A stretch of DNA of 64,000 nucleotides from Lachnospiraceae bacterium NSJ-143 (GTDB lineage Bacteria > Bacillota > Clostridia > Lachnospirales > Anaerotignaceae): the NCBI GenBank assembly GCA_022867625.1, contig JALIFM010000002.1, positions 62,001 through 126,000 of the forward strand, in the 5' to 3' direction. A program made the position numbers and the translations under genes. Shown in pieces: positions 45,640 through 55,783 of this stretch (position 1 is the stretch's first letter; each line of letters starts with the position of its first letter). The notes under the pieces were generated by a model. It was given only the letters and a program-made list of their open reading frames with translations. It was not told the origin of the DNA and ran no database searches.

Positions 45640-46800
45640 ATGGCAGATAAAAAAGGCTCAAAATCAACTGACGCTTCAGTTTTTGCAGACAAAAGCAAGG
45701 CCCTTGAGGCAGCTATAGGGCAGATAGAAAAAAGATTCGGCGAAGGTTCAATAATGAAGCTTGGCGATAACAATGTGAGATATACTGTTGAGGTTACACC
45801 TACTGGCTCATTGAGCCTTGATGTGGCCCTTGGGGTAGGTGGAATACCAAAGGGCAGGGTTATTGAGGTCTATGGTCCTGAGTCATCAGGAAAGACAACA
45901 ATGGCTCTGCACATGGTGGCCGAGGTGCAGAAAAGGGGCGGTATAGCCGGATATATAGACGCGGAGCACGCCCTTGACCCTGTATATGCAAAGAACCTTG
46001 GTGTAGATGTTAATAATTTATATATATCACAGCCTAATGATGGTGAGGAAGCGCTTGAGATAGCTGAGACTATGGTAAGGAGCGGCGCTATTGACATAAT
46101 TGTAGTTGACTCTGTTGCCGCTCTTGTGCCGAAGGCCGAAATTGAGGGTGAAATGGGAGACAGCCATGTGGGGCTTCAGGCAAGGCTTATGAGTCAGGCT
46201 TTGAGGAAACTTACCGGAAGTATTGGAAAAACAAAATGCTCTGTAATATTCATTAACCAGCTCAGAGAAAAAATAGGCGTTATCTACGGAAACCCTGAAA
46301 CAACAACAGGCGGCCGCGCGCTTAAGTTTTACGCGTCAATCCGAATAGAAATCAGAAAAGCGGACGCTATAAAACAGGGCACTGAGATTATTGGCAACAG
46401 AACAAAGGCTAAAATAGTCAAGAACAAAGTTGCTCCTCCTTTTAAGGTAGCCGAGTTTGATATACTTTACGGCAAGGGCGTATCAAAAGAAGGGGATATA
46501 CTTGACTTGGCGGCAGATTTGGATATAATCAATAAAAGCGGCGCGTGGTATTCATATAAAGAAACGAGGATAGGTCAGGGAAGGGAAAATGCAAAGCTTT
46601 ACCTTTCCTCAAATCCTGAAATATGTTTTGAGGTGGAAAATGAGGTCAGAAAGGCGTATGGCCTTCCGGAGGCTGCGCTGGATTCATCAATAACAGTTGA
46701 GGCTACAGCTGTGAAAGATGAGGAACCTGATACTGACCCGATTTTAGAGGATTTGGCGGACGAAGCTGTTGTACAGGATAAGGACCAGCTTATGCTGTAA
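45640..46800 (+). CDS. recA: Recombinase RecA
   Basis: Forms filaments on single-stranded DNA, drives strand exchange and triggers LexA self-cleavage. The 386-residue protein has the N-terminal polymerisation motif region, Walker A GPESSGKT (about residue 80), Walker [13 protein letters not shown], the loop L1 and L2 segments ([22 protein letters not shown] broken across two elements; [18 protein letters not shown]) and an acidic C-terminal tail. AAAGGAG lies before the ATG. Its promoter carries a LexA-like box; recX follows after a terminator-like hairpin. Confidence 0.98.
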   Translation: MADKKGSKSTDASVFADKSKALEAAIGQIEKRFGEGSIMKLGDNNVRYTVEVTPTGSLSLDVALGVGGIPKGRVIEVYGPESSGKTTMALHMVAEVQKRGGIAGYIDAEHALDPVYAKNLGVDVNNLYISQPNDGEEALEIAETMVRSGAIDIIVVDSVAALVPKAEIEGEMGDSHVGLQARLMSQALRKLTGSIGKTKCSVIFINQLREKIGVIYGNPETTTGGRALKFYASIRIEIRKADAIKQGTEIIGNRTKAKIVKNKVAPPFKVAEFDILYGKGVSKEGDILDLAADLDIINKSGAWYSYKETRIGQGRENAKLYLSSNPEICFEVENEVRKAYGLPEAALDSSITVEATAVKDEEPDTDPILEDLADEAVVQDKDQLML

Positions 46801-46851
46801 TACAAAAGTTTTTTAATGTGCGGTATATTCGCAGGATTTATTTGAATAGTT

Positions 46852-46903
46852 AAGGCGGCCGGTTTTCACGTGGAAATTTTTTCAGTGGGGACCGCCGCTT
46901 TTT
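46852..46903 (+). terminator. Terminator-like hairpin between recA and recX
   Basis: AAGGCGG and its partner CCGCCGCTT bracket a 33-nt interior with further partial pairing, followed by six T. It lies 15 nt before the recX start, so recX expression probably depends on readthrough, as known for some recA-recX pairs. Confidence 0.55.
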
Positions 46904-46918
46904 TGTACAGGAGATTTT

Positions 46919-47548
46919 ATGATAATTACCGATATAAAAAAACAGAAAAAAGACGAAAACAGGTTTTCGGTCTATGTAGACGGAGAGTATGCTTTTTCGC
47001 TGATAGCTCAGGATATAGAATATTTTAAGCTTAAAGAGAGCTGTGAGATTGCTGAGGAAAAGTACAGGTTTATTTTAGATACCATTGTATATATTAAAGC
47101 GCAGGATTTGGCTCTGAAATATCTTTCTTATAAGATGCGTACAGGCAAAGAAGTGAGGGATAAGCTTGAAAAAAGCGATTTCAGCGAGGGTATAATTGAG
47201 AAAGTTATGGAATTTCTCACAAAGTATAATTATATAGATGACTACCAGTATTCAATGGCGTATATAAGGCAGAGCCTTAAATTAAATCCGGTTGGAAAAT
47301 ACGCTATACAGCAGAAACTCAGGGGTTACGGCGTTGAGCAGAGCGTTATAGAGAAGGCTTTGTATGACAGTGAAATTGATGAGGAGAAATACGCCAGAGA
47401 GGTCATTGGCAAAAAAACTTCTGGAAAAAACTATAATACAGACAGCGATTTGAGAAAATTACAGGATTTTCTTATAAGAAGAGGCTTTTCTTATGATATA
47501 ATAAAAACAGTTGTTGACGAATATAAAAAGAATTTAGAAGAACAGTAA
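46919..47548 (+). CDS. recX: Regulatory protein RecX
   Basis: Binds RecA filaments and limits their activity. The 209-residue protein has an N-terminal beta segment (FSVYVDGEYAFSL) found in Gram-positive RecX and three tandem three-helix modules, with the typical KYLSYKMRTGKEVRDKL, YNYIDDYQYSMAYIRQS and KYAIQQKLRGYGVEQSVIEKAL stretches. It ends 16 nt before the TPR gene, with which it may be cotranscribed. Confidence 0.93.
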   Translation: MIITDIKKQKKDENRFSVYVDGEYAFSLIAQDIEYFKLKESCEIAEEKYRFILDTIVYIKAQDLALKYLSYKMRTGKEVRDKLEKSDFSEGIIEKVMEFLTKYNYIDDYQYSMAYIRQSLKLNPVGKYAIQQKLRGYGVEQSVIEKALYDSEIDEEKYAREVIGKKTSGKNYNTDSDLRKLQDFLIRRGFSYDIIKTVVDEYKKNLEEQ

Positions 47549-47564
47549 TTATTGGAGGTACTAA

Positions 47565-50267
47565 ATGGGGTACTATATAGGAGAGATAATAAAACTGAGA
47601 AGCAAGTTTTTTGAGGCCTCAGACAAGGCCGAGTTTTCTGATGCCCTTAAATTTGGAAATGATATGATAAGGCTTTATAAGGACAATAATGACTGCCGCA
47701 GTCTTGAGTACGCTAATGATATTAATAACCTTGCAATTATTTATGACAATATAATGAGCCACCAGAAGGCTGTGGAGCTTTATAAGGAGGCGGCTGAAAT
47801 ACGTGGTTCAGCCGGTGGGGAAAACTCTCTGGCGTACGCCGATACATTGAGCAATATGGCCGTGGCCTTAAGTCTTGACGGAAAGCACTCGGAGGCGTTT
47901 TCGTACCACCGCAGGGCGTTTAAAATACGTGAGAGCCAGCTTGATGAAGCCAGCAGTGACTGTATAATGAGCCTTTACAATCTTGGAAGCGCCTGTGAGG
48001 ATTTGGGAAAGCCGGACAGGGCGGTTCAGTACTATGAAACGGCGTTAAAACGGGCACAGAGCCGAAACGATTATCCAAAAGATGATTACGCCGATATAAT
48101 TATAGGCTATGCCAGAACACTGAAAAAGAAGGGCCGCTACAAAAAGGCAATTGAGATGTATGAAAAGGCTGTTGGAATATTAAAGGATTATACTGGCGAA
48201 AAAAGCTTTTTTTACCTTTCAACACTGTCAGACGCGGCACAGCTGTGCGAGAAAAGCCGAATATATGAAAAGGCCAGCTTCTTTTATCAGAAGGCTGTTG
48301 ATGTGCGCAAAAATATTATGGATAAGGCGCATCTTGATTACATAACCAATTTGAATGCCCTTGCGGCTGTATACAATAAAATGGGAAATTCAGATAGGGC
48401 CGTTCAGCTTCACAAAGATGTGATATCGCTTATAAAGAGCCTCATAGGCAGCGAGCACCCGTATTATGCCGATGGGTTTAACAGTATAGCGGCTGATTAT
48501 CTGAAAGCCGGCAATTTTGAAAAAGCTGTTGAGTATAACGAAAAGGCGCTCAATATTAAAAAGCAGGTTTCTGGAAACGCAACGCCGGGCTATGCAGCTA
48601 TACTTGACACAGCAGGCGATATTTACATGGAAATGGGAAATTTCAGAGCAGCTGAAGAAAAATATACAGCTTCAAAATTGATTAAAAAACAGTCTCTTGG
48701 AGAAAGAGACTTGATTTATATTGATTCGCTGATGAATATTGCAGCCCTGTATAAGAGAGAAGGAAAATATTCAAAGGCAGCGGACATTTATTATGAGGCT
48801 TTGAAACTGAGAAAGAGCCTTGATAATCCGGAAAACATAGGTCTAAGCGTAAATCTGTACGAGCTGGCAGACCTTATGGTAAAAATGGGAAAGAAGAATG
48901 AGGCTCTGAGCCTTGCTCAGAAAGCTGTTGACATTAGACGAATCATTTATGGAAAATATCACCCGAGGTATTTCAGGGGAATTTATTATTTAGGTCTTAT
49001 ACAGAGCCGGTGCGGAAGGTATGAGGAGGCTGTTGAAAGCCTTGCAGAAGCCATGGGGCTTCAGGCGGAATATATAGGTGAGGACAGCAGCGATTTTACG
49101 GATACCAAAAAGGCCTTTGCTGAAAGCAGTTTCAGCCTGAGCAGGTATTATTTTGACATGGGAAATACTCAAAAGGCTATGGAATGCTACAAAAATGTTT
49201 ATGATTTCGCTTTTAAAGAAAACCTTGTAAACAGAAATGAGAATAATATAAGGTTCGCCCCTTTGTTTGCCGCATGCGGTGAGACCGATAGAGCTGAAGG
49301 GATGCTTGAGGAATACAGGCGGTATGTACTGAGCGAAAAAGGGGAATTCTCAAAGGAATATGTATTGTACCTTAAAGAAAAGGGAAAGATGCTGATATTC
49401 TATGGAGAGGTTGAGGAGGCTGAGAGGGTATTGGTACGCTGCCTTGAAACCGACTTTACAATTCATGGGGAATCGGGATTGTCAGATGAGATTACGGTTA
49501 TATTAGGAGACGCGTTCAGGGAGAGCGGAGACATTCGCAAGGCCTATTCGTATTACGAGAAAGCTCTACAGAACACAGAAAGCGGGCTGTTTCCAAAGGC
49601 CGCCTTTGGAGCCTATAAGTGTTTCGCCGAAAACGGTGAGAACATGAGGGCAAAAGAGGTGCTCTTAAGAGCAAAGGACGCTATGGAAAAAAGCGGGAAT
49701 TTTGAGAACAGGCTTTATTCCGATGTGACGTGGGCTATTGGCAAGATGTACGAAAAAGAGAAAAACATTCAGGAGGCCGAAAGATTCTGCAATATAAGCG
49801 TATGTACAAGAAGGCTGCTGGGAGACAGCGGCGTAGCCTACCTGAATGACCTTGTGAGGCTTGGAAACCTCATGAAAAAAACTGGAAACAAAGAGGACGC
49901 GGTATCTGTTTACAATGAGGCTTCTATTGGGCTTTTAAAAATAAAAGGCGAAAACGCCGAGTACGCCAAGCTTATAACGAAAATTGCAAAGCTTTATGTG
50001 GATTTGGGAAAAAATGAGGCTGCTGAGAACTTTTTCAGGAAAGCGGCCGACATATATAAGAGCCTGTACGGCAGCGACAGCGATGAGTACGCTCTGGCAA
50101 TTTATGATATGCTGCTCTTTTGCGTAAAATCAGGCAAGGCTGTCCAGGCGGCGGAAAGTGTGCAGAGCCTTATGTCGATTATGGAAAAAAATATATACAG
50201 CCGTTTCAGGCAGGAAAAGTACGACCTTAAAATTAAAAAGCTGTATGAAAAGATACAGAAGATGTAA
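47565..50267 (+). CDS. Large tetratricopeptide-repeat protein
   Basis: A 900-residue soluble protein built almost entirely from TPR units of the 42-residue kinesin-light-chain type; I count roughly 18-20 units. Typical repeats read YADTLSNMAVALSLDGKHSEAFSYHRRAFKIRE and YITNLNALAAVYNKMGNSDRAVQLHKDVISLIK (each shown only as a pattern of paired helices). There is no signal peptide, membrane helix, or added catalytic or HTH domain. Such superhelical scaffolds bind partner proteins or peptides; the partner is unknown. GGAGG precedes the ATG. It lies between recX and the L21 operon. Confidence 0.85.
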   Translation: MGYYIGEIIKLRSKFFEASDKAEFSDALKFGNDMIRLYKDNNDCRSLEYANDINNLAIIYDNIMSHQKAVELYKEAAEIRGSAGGENSLAYADTLSNMAVALSLDGKHSEAFSYHRRAFKIRESQLDEASSDCIMSLYNLGSACEDLGKPDRAVQYYETALKRAQSRNDYPKDDYADIIIGYARTLKKKGRYKKAIEMYEKAVGILKDYTGEKSFFYLSTLSDAAQLCEKSRIYEKASFFYQKAVDVRKNIMDKAHLDYITNLNALAAVYNKMGNSDRAVQLHKDVISLIKSLIGSEHPYYADGFNSIAADYLKAGNFEKAVEYNEKALNIKKQVSGNATPGYAAILDTAGDIYMEMGNFRAAEEKYTASKLIKKQSLGERDLIYIDSLMNIAALYKREGKYSKAADIYYEALKLRKSLDNPENIGLSVNLYELADLMVKMGKKNEALSLAQKAVDIRRIIYGKYHPRYFRGIYYLGLIQSRCGRYEEAVESLAEAMGLQAEYIGEDSSDFTDTKKAFAESSFSLSRYYFDMGNTQKAMECYKNVYDFAFKENLVNRNENNIRFAPLFAACGETDRAEGMLEEYRRYVLSEKGEFSKEYVLYLKEKGKMLIFYGEVEEAERVLVRCLETDFTIHGESGLSDEITVILGDAFRESGDIRKAYSYYEKALQNTESGLFPKAAFGAYKCFAENGENMRAKEVLLRAKDAMEKSGNFENRLYSDVTWAIGKMYEKEKNIQEAERFCNISVCTRRLLGDSGVAYLNDLVRLGNLMKKTGNKEDAVSVYNEASIGLLKIKGENAEYAKLITKIAKLYVDLGKNEAAENFFRKAADIYKSLYGSDSDEYALAIYDMLLFCVKSGKAVQAAESVQSLMSIMEKNIYSRFRQEKYDLKIKKLYEKIQKM

Positions 50268-50334
50268 ACAATGTACTTATAAAACAGAAATAATAAAATT
50301 ATAGCTTAACGGCGCGTTTTTTTGATGTTTATTA

Positions 50335-50363
50335 TTGACACAGCAGGTGTTTTTTGTTAAACT
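50335..50363 (+). promoter_or_regulatory. Sigma-A promoter of the rplU operon
   Basis: TTGACA (50335-50340), 17-nt spacer, TAAACT (50358-50363); start of transcription near 50370. Confidence 0.8.
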
Positions 50364-50369
50364 GTCTTA

Positions 50370-50474
50370 GTGCGTAAAAAGAAATTAATGCGTATAAGCC
50401 GCACAAAGAGGTCAGAAATTGCGCAATGGGCGCAATACCGAATTTGGCGAGTAAAGTTACGAGGAGGTGTACTT
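50370..50474 (+). ncRNA. Structured mRNA leader of rplU (L21-leader candidate)
   Basis: About 105 nt between the predicted transcription start and the L21 start. Two stems are visible: GTGCG (50370-50374) with CGCAC (50400-50404), and a 7-bp perfect hairpin ATTGCGC (50418-50424) with GCGCAAT (50430-50436) over a 5-nt loop. Firmicutes rplU mRNAs commonly carry a conserved L21 autoregulatory leader; this one has the right place and size, but I could not compare it with the Rfam model. Confidence 0.5.
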
Positions 50475-50786
50475 GTGTACGCAATTATTGAGACTGGCGG
50501 CAAGCAGTATAAAGTTGCTGAAGGCGATGTAATAAGTGTAGAGAAATTAGGTCTTGAAGCAGGAAGCGAGTATGTATTTGATAAGGTGTTGGTGGTATCT
50601 GACGATACAGACACTAAGGTTGGTTTCCCTTATGTTGAGGGCGCTAAGGTTGCAGCTTCTGTTGTATGCGAAGGAAAAGGCAAGAAGGTTATCGTTTACA
50701 AATATAAACCTAAAAAAGGTTTCCATAAAAAGAACGGTCACAGACAGCCATTCACAAAGCTTCAGATTGGCAAAATCACACTTTAA
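50475..50786 (+). CDS. rplU: 50S ribosomal protein L21
   Basis: Large-subunit protein binding 23S rRNA. The 103-residue sequence begins [18 protein letters not shown] and ends with the family signature [24 protein letters not shown] (in two parts, loop and strand). The frame is open further upstream, but GAGGAGGTG directly before the GTG at 50475 and the canonical start of L21 fix the start. First gene of the rplU-prp-rpmA block. Confidence 0.97.
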   Translation: MYAIIETGGKQYKVAEGDVISVEKLGLEAGSEYVFDKVLVVSDDTDTKVGFPYVEGAKVAASVVCEGKGKKVIVYKYKPKKGFHKKNGHRQPFTKLQIGKITL

Positions 50787-50791
50787 TCTTT

Positions 50792-51145
50792 ATGATTAAG
50801 GCGGAGATTTTCAGAAACAGTGATTTTGTAATTTTTGGTTTCAGACTCTCAGGGCATGCAGGCTTTGCTGAAGAAGGCGATGATATTGTCTGTTCGGCGG
50901 TAAGTATGCTTGTTATAAATACAATTAATTGTATAGAGGAGTTCACAAACGAGAAATTTAATTACGGCGTCGACAACGATAACGGTGGGTATATAGATTT
51001 TTCTATGCCGGATATCAAAAAAGGCGGCAAAAATCACGACGCGGAGCTGCTGATTGAGGCTATGCTCTACGGACTTAATAATATTGAAAAAGAGTACAGT
51101 CAATATATAAAAATAATTGACGAAGGAGGCGTAAGTTTATGTTGA
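50792..51145 (+). CDS. prp: Ribosomal-processing cysteine protease Prp
   Basis: Removes the N-terminal extension of ribosomal protein L27 in Firmicutes and relatives. The 117-residue protein carries the catalytic pair His22 ([10 protein letters not shown]) and Cys34 (DIVCSAVS) typical of Prp. It lies between rplU and rpmA, the conserved position, and its substrate motif is present in the next gene. No clear Shine-Dalgarno precedes the ATG, 5 nt after the rplU stop, so it probably relies on coupling. Its end overlaps the rpmA start by 7 nt. Confidence 0.95.
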   Translation: MIKAEIFRNSDFVIFGFRLSGHAGFAEEGDDIVCSAVSMLVINTINCIEEFTNEKFNYGVDNDNGGYIDFSMPDIKKGGKNHDAELLIEAMLYGLNNIEKEYSQYIKIIDEGGVSLC

Positions 51146-51432
51146 GATTAGACCTTCAGTTTTTTGCTCATAAAAAAGGTGTTGGTTCCACAAAGAACGG
51201 ACGTGATTCCAAGTCCAAAAGACTTGGCGCAAAGCGCGCTGACGGACAGTTTGTTTTAGCTGGAAACATTCTCTATACACAGAGAGGAACAAAAATCCAC
51301 CCTGGCACTAATGTAGGCAGGGGAGGAAATGATTCACTCTTTGCTCTTATTGATGGAACAGTAAGATACGAGAGATTAGGCAGAGACAAAAAGCAGGTTT
51401 CTGTTTATCCTTTAGCTGAGGCAGCTGAATAA
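51139..51432 (+). CDS. rpmA: 50S ribosomal protein L27 with cleavable extension
   Basis: L27 reaches into the peptidyl-transferase centre. The 97-residue precursor begins [18 protein letters not shown]; the LQFFA motif is the Prp cleavage site, leaving a mature protein starting with HKKG. The conserved [19 protein letters not shown] and [20 protein letters not shown] segments follow. GAAGGAGG precedes the ATG. Confidence 0.98.
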   Translation: MLRLDLQFFAHKKGVGSTKNGRDSKSKRLGAKRADGQFVLAGNILYTQRGTKIHPGTNVGRGGNDSLFALIDGTVRYERLGRDKKQVSVYPLAEAAE

Positions 51433-51446
51433 TTTCGCTAAATACT

Positions 51447-51486
51447 TAAGGTTTCAAATGGCTCTCATTTGAAACCTTATTTTTTA
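51447..51486 (+). terminator. Terminator of the rplU-prp-rpmA operon
   Basis: TAAGGTTTCAAATG (51447-51460) pairs exactly with its complement (51466-51479), then seven T. Confidence 0.92.
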
Positions 51487-51551
51487 TAGCGAAGGCATGG
51501 TAAATAAAGCATAGAAGGTAAAATTTTGCAATAATTATCGGTTTTTGGCAG

Positions 51552-52931
<1,380 letters not shown>

Positions 52932-52948
52932 ATGGGCAGCAGCATTCA

Positions 52949-52977
52949 GCGGGCGGACTTGTTGTGCGCCCGTTTTT
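52949..52977 (+). terminator. Terminator of obgE
   Basis: CGGGCG (52950-52955) pairs with CGCCCG (52967-52972), then five T. Confidence 0.8.
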
Positions 52978-53123
52978 ATGCGCATTAATGTATTTGCCGC
53001 GGCAAGTAAGTTTTGAAACATTAAAAACAGATAAAAATTCAGCATTTTTTAACGGCAGTCTTGCTGAAGTATTCTATATTCGATTATCGGGCATAATAGT
53101 AAAAGGCGTGCAGTTTTATGCTT
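52978..53123. other. Intergenic region upstream of the ktrB control site
   Basis: Part of a gene-free stretch of about 410 bp between obgE and ktrB. I see no gene here. I looked for a c-di-AMP (ydaO-type) riboswitch, which controls ktr genes in Bacillus, and found none of its conserved blocks by eye. Confidence 0.4.
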
Positions 53124-53167
53124 GCATTAAGGCAGCATTAAGATAGCATTAGTTCAGCATAAAGAAA
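53124..53167 (+). promoter_or_regulatory. Four 11-bp direct repeats upstream of ktrB
   Basis: GCATTAAGGCA, GCATTAAGATA, GCATTAGTTCA and GCATAAAGAAA follow each other at exactly 11-bp period (53124, 53135, 53146, 53157). A TATAAA at 53169-53174 has no TTGACA partner; the third repeat occupies the -35 position (17-nt spacing). Direct repeats once per helical turn over the -35 region are the binding pattern of OmpR/PhoP-family response regulators, so this is a likely activator site for potassium uptake. Confidence 0.55.
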
Positions 53168-53344
53168 GTATAAAGATACTGCAAAGGGATTGAATTGTGC
53201 GCCAAAATCATATAGAATTAACACTTGAACCTGAATCTATTGGAATTTTAAGCCTTTTTAGGAAAAGATATTTTATGGAAATAAAAACGACAACAGATTT
53301 TGCTTCAGGCGTTTTATTAGTTTGCAGACTGCGGAGGAATTTTT

Positions 53345-54694
53345 ATGGAGCATATATCAAAGGTAATATCAAGTCTTTCGCCCATGAAGATAATATTTTT
53401 TGGCTACATAATTATAATAATGATTGGCGCTCTTTTTCTTTTTATGCCTGTTTCGTCCAATGGTACTGAGACATCATTTTCAGACGCTTTCTTTACTGCG
53501 GCATCGGCTACCTGTGTAACAGGGCTTATAAGGTTTGATACATATACACACTGGAGTCTGTTTGGACAGATAGTTATACTTTTGCTTATTCAGACAGGCG
53601 GCATTGGCTTTATGACACTTGCCATATCACTTATGACAGCGGCAAACAGAAAAATAGGGCTTTCATCAAGAATAATAATGCAGAACTCAATATCTGCCCC
53701 TCATCTTGGGGGAATAGTGAAGATGACAAAATTTATAGTTTTTGGCACCATCATTGTTGAAGGTATCGGCGCTGTACTGCTTGGGCTGTATTTTTGCAGC
53801 AGATTTGGTTTTGTAAAAGGTGTCTGGTACTCGGTTTTTCACAGTGTTTCAGCATTCTGTAATGCAGGGTTTGACTTGATGGGCTTTGAGGGTGAGTTTT
53901 CATCTCTCACATCATTTGCCGGAAATTTTTACATCAATATGATTATTATGAGCCTTATTGTAATAGGAGGCCTTGGCTTTTTTGTATGGAAGGATATAAT
54001 TAACTGTAAAATGAGGTTTAATAATTTCAGGCTTCACAGCAAGCTTGTTTTTGTCACAAGCGCGGCGCTTATTGTACTTGGCGCTTTAAGCCTGCTTATG
54101 CTTGAGTACAGAAGCAATGCTTTTTCGGGTTTAAACAATGGTGAAAAGGTGCTGGCGTCTTTCTTTCAGTCTGTGACATCAAGAACAGCGGGTTTTAATT
54201 CTGTTGACTTAAGCGGAATGTCTGAGGGCGGTATTTTTGTTATGATTTGTCTTATGCTTGTGGGAGGCTCTCCAGGTTCAACTGCCGGAGGAATAAAAAC
54301 CACGACATTTGCTGTTATACTGCTGAGCGTGTTTGCCGCGGCAAGGAAGAAAAAGGACTGTCAGGTGTTTGGAAGGCGAATAGAAGAAGAAATACTGCCG
54401 GCAGTACTATGTATTTTTATTGTCTACCTTTTTCTTTCTGCGGTTTCATCAATAATAGTGTCACATATAGAGGGAATACCTATGCTGACAGCTGCCTTTG
54501 AGTGTGTATCGGCAATAGCTACAGTAGGGCTTAGTCTGGGTTTAACGCCTGAGCTTAGTTTTATATCTAAAATGATAGTGGCTTTTCTTATGATAATCGG
54601 CAGGGCAGGCTCGCTTACTGTACTGATGGCGGTGGCTTCACCAAAGACAATGATTAATTCCAAGCTTCCTGTGGAAAAGATACAGGTTGGATGA
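53345..54694 (+). CDS. ktrB: Potassium uptake membrane subunit KtrB (TrkH family)
   Basis: Ion-conducting subunit of the Ktr potassium (often Na-coupled) transporter. The 449-residue protein has four M1-P-M2 repeats; the selectivity-filter loops are ATCVTGL, SAFCNAGF, SRTAGFN and IATVGLS. It is of KtrB length and lacks the extra N-terminal helices of TrkH. GGAGG lies before the ATG. About 180 nt of leader separate it from the repeat-containing promoter. It is followed after 16 nt by ktrA. Confidence 0.95.
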   Translation: MEHISKVISSLSPMKIIFFGYIIIIMIGALFLFMPVSSNGTETSFSDAFFTAASATCVTGLIRFDTYTHWSLFGQIVILLLIQTGGIGFMTLAISLMTAANRKIGLSSRIIMQNSISAPHLGGIVKMTKFIVFGTIIVEGIGAVLLGLYFCSRFGFVKGVWYSVFHSVSAFCNAGFDLMGFEGEFSSLTSFAGNFYINMIIMSLIVIGGLGFFVWKDIINCKMRFNNFRLHSKLVFVTSAALIVLGALSLLMLEYRSNAFSGLNNGEKVLASFFQSVTSRTAGFNSVDLSGMSEGGIFVMICLMLVGGSPGSTAGGIKTTTFAVILLSVFAAARKKKDCQVFGRRIEEEILPAVLCIFIVYLFLSAVSSIIVSHIEGIPMLTAAFECVSAIATVGLSLGLTPELSFISKMIVAFLMIIGRAGSLTVLMAVASPKTMINSKLPVEKIQVG

Positions 54695-54710
54695 TTAGGG
54701 AGGAAAAAAT

Positions 54711-55355
54711 ATGAAAACAATTCTTATTATCGGCCTTGGAAGGTTCGGAAGGCATATGGCTCAAAAATTTATAGAGGAAGGCAACGATGTACTGGCCGTT
54801 GAAAAAGACGAGGAGCGGGCAAACAATGCTGCTGATTTTATAAGGAATATACAGATAGGTGATGCCGCAGACGAAAGATTTATAGAAACCCTGGGTGTAA
54901 ATAACTTTGATGTATGCGTTGTGGCTATTGGAGATAATTTTCAGAGGGCGCTTGAGATTACCGTGCTTTTAAAGGATATGGGTGCTAAGTTTGTTATAGC
55001 CAGAGCCTGCCGTGATGTGCACAGAAAACTGCTTTTGAGAAACGGGGCTGACCATGTTGTGTACGCTGAAAGGGAAATGGCTGAAAGGCTGGCTGTAAAG
55101 TACGGGGCTAAGAATGTGTTTGATTATATTGAGCTTACGCCGGAGGTAGCTATATACGAGGTTGCTATACCTCAGTCATGGATTGGAAAAAGTATTATTG
55201 AAAAATCAATAAGAACAAAGTATCATATTAGTATACTCGCGACAAAAAAGAATGACGAAATTTTCCCTTTGCCTTCTCCGGACCATGTTTTCTCCAAAGA
55301 TGAAACCCTGATGGTTATGGGCCGAGATGCAGATGTGAGAGCGTTGACAAAGTGA
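54711..55355 (+). CDS. ktrA: Potassium uptake regulatory subunit KtrA (RCK)
   Basis: Cytoplasmic gating ring subunit that binds ATP/ADP through its RCK-N Rossmann domain (LIIGLGRFGRHMAQKF, residues 4-19) and carries an RCK-C (TrkA-C) domain in the last 80 residues, where c-di-AMP binds in relatives. 214 residues, the KtrA length. GGGAGG precedes the ATG. It acts with the KtrB made just upstream. Confidence 0.95.
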   Translation: MKTILIIGLGRFGRHMAQKFIEEGNDVLAVEKDEERANNAADFIRNIQIGDAADERFIETLGVNNFDVCVVAIGDNFQRALEITVLLKDMGAKFVIARACRDVHRKLLLRNGADHVVYAEREMAERLAVKYGAKNVFDYIELTPEVAIYEVAIPQSWIGKSIIEKSIRTKYHISILATKKNDEIFPLPSPDHVFSKDETLMVMGRDADVRALTK

Positions 55356-55419
55356 AGATTTTAATTAAGCGCGGGATATGCGCAGTGAAATTTAGAATTT
55401 TAGTTTAAGGAGAAATTGT

Positions 55420-55713
55420 ATGATAACAAGCAAACAGAGGGCATATTTAAGGGGTCTTGCCAATGGGATTGAGACAATATTCCATATTGGTAAAGGCGGT
55501 ATTACACCTGAGCTTACAGAAGCCTTTAATCTTGCGCTTGAAGCAAGAGAGATTGTAAAGGCTAATGTTTTGGACAATAATCTGATTGGTGCCAGAGAGG
55601 CGGCACAGATGATAGCTGAAAGAACACATTCAGAGGTTGTACAGGTAATTGGAAACAGGTTTGTACTGTACCGCCGTTCAAAAAAGGCAGTAATTGAGCT
55701 GCCGGCAAAATAA
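55420..55713 (+). CDS. yhbY: YhbY, CRM-domain RNA-binding protein
   Basis: A 97-residue ribosome-assembly factor with a single CRM domain: AYLRGLANGIETIFHIGKGG carries the GxxG-type loop, followed by EAREIVKANVLDNN and the C-terminal QVIGNRFVLYRRSKK. AAGGAGA precedes the ATG. A hairpin AAAGCCTGC (55730-55738) with GCAGGCTTT (55748-55756) after the stop may be a weak terminator. Confidence 0.93.
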   Translation: MITSKQRAYLRGLANGIETIFHIGKGGITPELTEAFNLALEAREIVKANVLDNNLIGAREAAQMIAERTHSEVVQVIGNRFVLYRRSKKAVIELPAK

Positions 55714-55783
55714 ATTATGTAGTTGTGTTAAAGCCTGCGTGGATATTGCAGGCTTTTAATTTCTTTGGATAAGGAAGGTATAA

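Noticed and set aside
52978-53344. c-di-AMP (ydaO-type) riboswitch upstream of ktrB
   Set aside because: Expected from Bacillus, but none of the conserved sequence blocks could be found by eye.
53197-53469. 90-codon frame overlapping the start of ktrB
   Set aside because: GTG start without a proper ribosome binding site, and its second half only mirrors ktrB in another frame; the leader carries promoter elements instead.
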